A stretch of 64,000 nucleotides of DNA from Arctopsyche grandis (Eukaryota; Arthropoda; Insecta; Trichoptera; Hydropsychidae), in contig NC_135360.1 of NCBI RefSeq assembly GCF_051622035.1, positions 10,592,001 through 10,656,000 on the forward strand, read 5' to 3'. Each line of letters begins with the position of its first letter. Position 1 is the first letter of the stretch. Both the position numbers and the translations under genes were made by a program. Of this stretch, positions 59,943-64,000 are shown piece after piece. Under the pieces are notes generated by a model. The model made no database searches, was not told the DNA's origin, and was given only the letters and a program-made list of their open reading frames with translations.

Positions 59943-61106
59943 TTGTTTGACAAGTTCCTTAAACTTCGTTCTATCTTCTTTGTAAACTGTATTTATTACG
60001 TTGATTGAAATTGGTTAAGTTTGATACTATTACGTAAAAGTTCTAATAATTATGTTACTTCCTTAAAGCTAAAAAGTACTTCATTTCTTATCTATATACA
60101 GTGGCAGTCAAAAAAATGTATCCACTTCAGAAAAGCATGTTTCGAATCTCTATGTTCCACTTATGTAATATGGTGTCATACTACTGAAAACCACTTTATC
60201 TAATATATTTTGAATTTCCGTAGGAATCGATCATAAATTTATATGTATGTAGATTTCATTCCTCCGAAAGCAGATGGATAGATAGCTCCTGAAATAGTAC
60301 ACAACTTAGCCTGTATGTCAGTAAAAAAAACCCTTATCATATTGAAGCAACTACCTACTATCCAAATAGATTATATACTATAAAAAAAATGCAAAAAAAT
60401 ACTAGTTTGTGTCTAGTATGAATATTATTTGTCGCTATTGCATTTTTTTTGCTTTCAGCCTTAATAAATATAAAGTACATGTATATAATGAGCAATTAAG
60501 TAAATACGAACACTTATTTTCCAGAAGGACTAACGTAATCCGTAATGTATGAAAAAATACATATACAATATTATCAGTATTTTTGTACGTTTCTTCTGGC
60601 GCAATATTCTTCGTAAGTAGGTTGATATTAATGTATTGTAAAACACCTACCTAAGTATTTATAGGTATGTATGCAGACAGCAATTTATCAAGGTACACAA
60701 AAAATGTAGAGCAGTATTAATTTTCGATGAAACTACAGGTACATATATGACGATGAAAATTCGTGGGTCAAAAATCTGATATTGTAAACTAGTGGGGTTG
60801 TCTAAAAGTCCGACGGCCTCAATTCGGCTATGGCGTGCCGTTGATGGTGAATTTCGATTCGGCTAATTAAATGTCTTCCGTGTCACAATTAGTCAAATTT
60901 CTAGAAAGAAGGAAAAAAAATAGTGTAAAGAAAGAACTGGTATACGATAAATCGTTCGGATGAATGAGGTTTGTTCCCATCGCACACGAATCGTTCTCCT
61001 TCTTCTTCGACTCGTATGAGAATCACTCGGCTAATTAGAAGTTACGCCTAAACCGTTGTTAAAATGATTATGAAAAAATAATAAAGACGAAGAAGAAAAA
61101 AAAACG
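59943..61106. other. Spacer with a lone Tc1-like end at 60,099
   Basis: TA followed by CAGTGGCAGTCAAAAAAATG at 60,099 looks like a Tc1/mariner terminus, but no inverse partner was found. 60,780-61,060 is slightly GC-richer, with TTCGGCTA words. No gene recognised. Confidence 0.3.
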
Positions 61107-61137
61107 ATGAGAATTTTGCTAACCGTTACTTTATTAG
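61107..61137 (+). CDS. Candidate first coding exon with signal-peptide start, product unknown
   Basis: AAAACGATG opens MRILLTVTLL, a basic-then-hydrophobic start as in a secreted protein, and after one more base meets GTGAGT, a consensus donor. An exon this short is common for signal-peptide genes in insects. No second exon was identified downstream to 64,000. It may be chance. Confidence 0.2.
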
Positions 61138-64000
61138 GTGAGTAACTGGCATTGGAACGACTGTAGAAGGTCATAGCTGATAACTGAGGTAGCGACGATT
61201 TCAATAGGCATTTTAAGTCGATGGCTTGTAAGTCTGGTTATTATCGATTCATATACATTATAAGCGTTTTAAATGCCTGCTTTGATTCGTTTAATTTCAT
61301 AACACTGAACGGAAATCGGAAATTAAACATAGGAAATTTCAGAAACTGGTACTAATTGGGTACGATTTCATCACAATCAATCCATTCCAAGCTCCATTAA
61401 GCTGAACATGTGTTTCTATTCAAAATTGGCACCTACGAAACTACATACATACATACATTTAACTAATGCCTATAGCTACGGAAAATTTAAATAATTTTGA
61501 ACCCCAGTCGATAGTCTCAATTCATGATTTGGTTAATTTTTTCTTCTTCTAATATACCTGAAACTAATATAATAGTTTTTTAGCAATGTGGCACTTTGAA
61601 GATTTGTACTGCTGGCTATGGTTGATAGCGCGAAGAGACAAAAAGGAAGAAGCAGATTGATTGAATTGGTTCCGTAACAGTTATTCGTGCTCTTGGAAGC
61701 TTAGAGACAGTTGAAAAGTCCTACCCACAGTTTCATTGTTGTATCACAACGTAATTATCCATGACTGGGCAGCTTCCACTTTCGATATCTTTCCAGAAGC
61801 CTAAAAGGAATCTTTCATTTAGAATGTAGCATATTGGATAGTTCATACAAGAATATGAATCAAAAGTGTAATTCATGTATGGGTTTTTCTCAAGGTTACA
61901 TCCTGGATTCGTCTACTCTTGTCGACGGAAATGGTGTCTAATCAAAAATGAAGAGGAAACATTTGAAATCTACCATGCTCATTCACCCACATTGATTAAA
62001 ATAAAATAGCAATGTGTAGCTTGATTTATTTACAATAAAAACAACGCATTGTCCATTCTGGCTCAGAACGGAAAACAAAAACATTAACCTATTCAACGTG
62101 AATGTGATAAGAACAATAAACGTACTCAAGTTAAAATTTATGCTTGTAATTCAATACAAATAAGATCCCAGCAAAACGTGCTCTCAAACAACGATGGTCT
62201 AATATGGACTGCCTTCTATTAAATCAAGCAACATCATCAACGACTACGTGCATCTCTTAAATAATACAGGCACACCTCCGGAAACAATGAACAGAAACGA
62301 AACGAGGCCCAAAAGTGTCACTTCCTGTTGACCGATAGAGATCTACCTACCATTTCACCCATCACATAACGACGATGATGAGCTACACGAGAACAATTTA
62401 ATCAACGAGCTTAAAAAAAATCCTTTGGTGGGGCATTTACAGTTACAAATGCACCCACGAAATCAGTCATAATTATATGCAAAACTTATTAAAAAAACAA
62501 AACAAGGTGAACGCACTTGCTGCGGAACGGTGCAGTGACTGAAAAAGTGCGTCAATTTATTCGAAACTTCACCACGAAGAGGTCAAGGCATTTCAAGACC
62601 TCGAGCTTCAATTACTTTAAAACCTTCGAGAGCTTGGACGGTGACGTCATGTCAAAAAGTGACGTCATCCGAATTGCAAGAGCGCATTTGCATAGAAGAG
62701 GGCACGCAAGCAACTGATCCAAGTCCTGACCGAAACAAACTGTCGTGTTTCTGGTTTTTTTTCTTTAGTCATCATTGAATACGACTGGTATTGTTCTGGG
62801 ATCAATTCGACACGCGAAACTTGACACAAGCATAACCGGTCTGCGAGTACAAATTCGATGTTTGGAAGTCGAAGGAGAAACTCGGTTGTAAAAAACTTAC
62901 ACGTTGCATTGACATTGGTGAGGTTAAAAAACAGCCATCTACTTTGCGTCTCTTTCTGCAACCCAAAATCAAACAAGTTCGAGAGAGACAGATAGATAAC
63001 TTTTTGCGCAAAGCGTTTCGAAGACGCTTCCATACATTAGCTACGATATGCGTTCCTCGTATACCAAAATATGAATAATTCCAAAGGCGATCTCGCAAAT
63101 TCTTTAAGAAGAACAGTCTTCATAGCTTCTTCTCATTCCATTTGTTTCGAACAACGAAGAAAATTTATACGAGGTCAGTATTACAGGGTTAACACGAACG
63201 CCAGTAGAAATTATGCAAGTTGAATCCAACCTTGGAGCACTGACCGTTCTTTGTACGCATATACTGCGGTGTAAACATGGTTTAATTTAGGAATAATTCA
63301 CAACGGTATAATTATGTTGGCATTGATCTGTAAAATAATAAGATGATATTAGCACATTCGCTCTGCGCGAGCTTCATAGCGCGAAAGTGAAACTCGTTCA
63401 ATTGGTACCAAAGTAGTCTCACTCTTACGTAAAAAAAAACCACAGCCAATTCGACTGATAAGCAAATACGGAATTTACCACATAAGTTCAAATGTGACGA
63501 AAATAAGTGTAAACTAAAAACCCGTTATTAGAGTTTTAAGCGAGTTGATGCAGGTCATATATCCAATATTTAGATCGGCACTGTACATATGAAGGAAATT
63601 TTTTTCGGACACGCAAGAGTGGTAAAAGTGATAAATGTTAACTGTATCCATAAAGATAAAGAAGACTAAAACACCATAAACTTCAATATTATAAATGCAT
63701 GTCGTAAAATATTCAATTCGCACACAATCTAGCAAAATTTTATCACCCAATAAAGAATTACATGTGTATGTACACATGTCTTTTGAAACTTCAATAGAGC
63801 AAATAAAATCCAAACCTTTAAATCGAGATAAATATATTCTACATTTAATACCACTTAAGCCTCTATTATGCATTTATAACTCTAGAATCGAAAGTGATGA
63901 CACATTTTTCTAAGTCTGTTCGAGAGTCTAAGATCAGGCCTGCAATTGGGACGCCCTCGAACAAATCAAAAGAGTACATGTTTCACATCAGAACGCATCC
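61138..64000. other. Right edge, no recognised gene
   Basis: A GC-richer stretch at 62,500-62,720 holds a 66-codon + strand frame and a pair of TGACGTCA sites. The - strand is open for 122 codons at 62,665-63,033 and 119 codons at 63,514-63,873. None is recognised. The missing plastin N-terminal exon was not seen here. Confidence 0.3.
62642..62667. promoter_or_regulatory. Pair of perfect CRE palindromes
   Basis: TGACGTCA occurs at 62,642-62,649 and 62,660-62,667, 18 bp apart start to start. This is the full cAMP-response element bound by CREB/ATF-type bZIP factors. The spacing is not quite two helical turns. Function is inferred from the motif. Confidence 0.4.

Overview
This is a spliced, AT-rich eukaryotic window, most likely from an insect. 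The order is not fixed by the sequence. The grounds are GT-AG introns of about 60 bp to 1.5 kb, an NWD-type STAND gene, a plastin/fimbrin gene, tRNA-derived SINEs, several LINE fragments, a Tc1-type element and many short hAT-like elements.

Layout. Positions 1 to about 28,400 have no gene I can recognise. They are AT-rich DNA with dispersed repeats and several GC-richer islands (about 6.84-7.32, 9.36-9.62, 12.2-12.8, 17.0-17.6, 22.0-22.5 and 27.0-27.5 kb) that could be regulatory DNA or untranslated exons. A complete but dead Tc1-family element lies at 28,463-30,113, with matched inverted repeats and TA target sites. From 30.1 to 36.4 kb there are more repeats, including a five-unit array with a period near 145 bp.

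Two real genes lie in 36.4-51.1 kb and converge. On the + strand, 27 coding exons (36,482-45,663) join in frame into 1,674 residues: an N-terminal DUF4062-like domain, a NACHT-type P-loop NTPase, then a WD40 region. This is the NWD1/NWD2 family. Intron 5 carries two short inverted-repeat elements, and intron 8 carries a 5'-truncated antisense LINE with an 11-bp target duplication. On the - strand, 11 exons (51,104-48,269) encode 616 residues of plastin/fimbrin, lacking only the extreme N-terminus. The missing first exon was not found up to 64,000. The first EF-hand loop is canonical and the second has lost its key acidic residues.

From 51.1 to 64 kb, the upstream side of the plastin gene, the DNA is again repeats: further hAT-like elements with 8-bp target duplications (one nested in a SINE), a PIF/Harbinger-like element inside a local duplication, LINE tails, a CpG-richer stretch near 58.5-58.9 kb that could be the plastin promoter, and a close pair of perfect TGACGTCA sites at 62.65 kb.

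The two genes are not obviously linked in function. The NWD protein is a presumed signalling NTPase and plastin bundles actin. The most notable content is the insect STAND NTPase gene and the dense, well-bounded set of non-autonomous elements. All exon limits and family calls were read by eye and not checked by any search.
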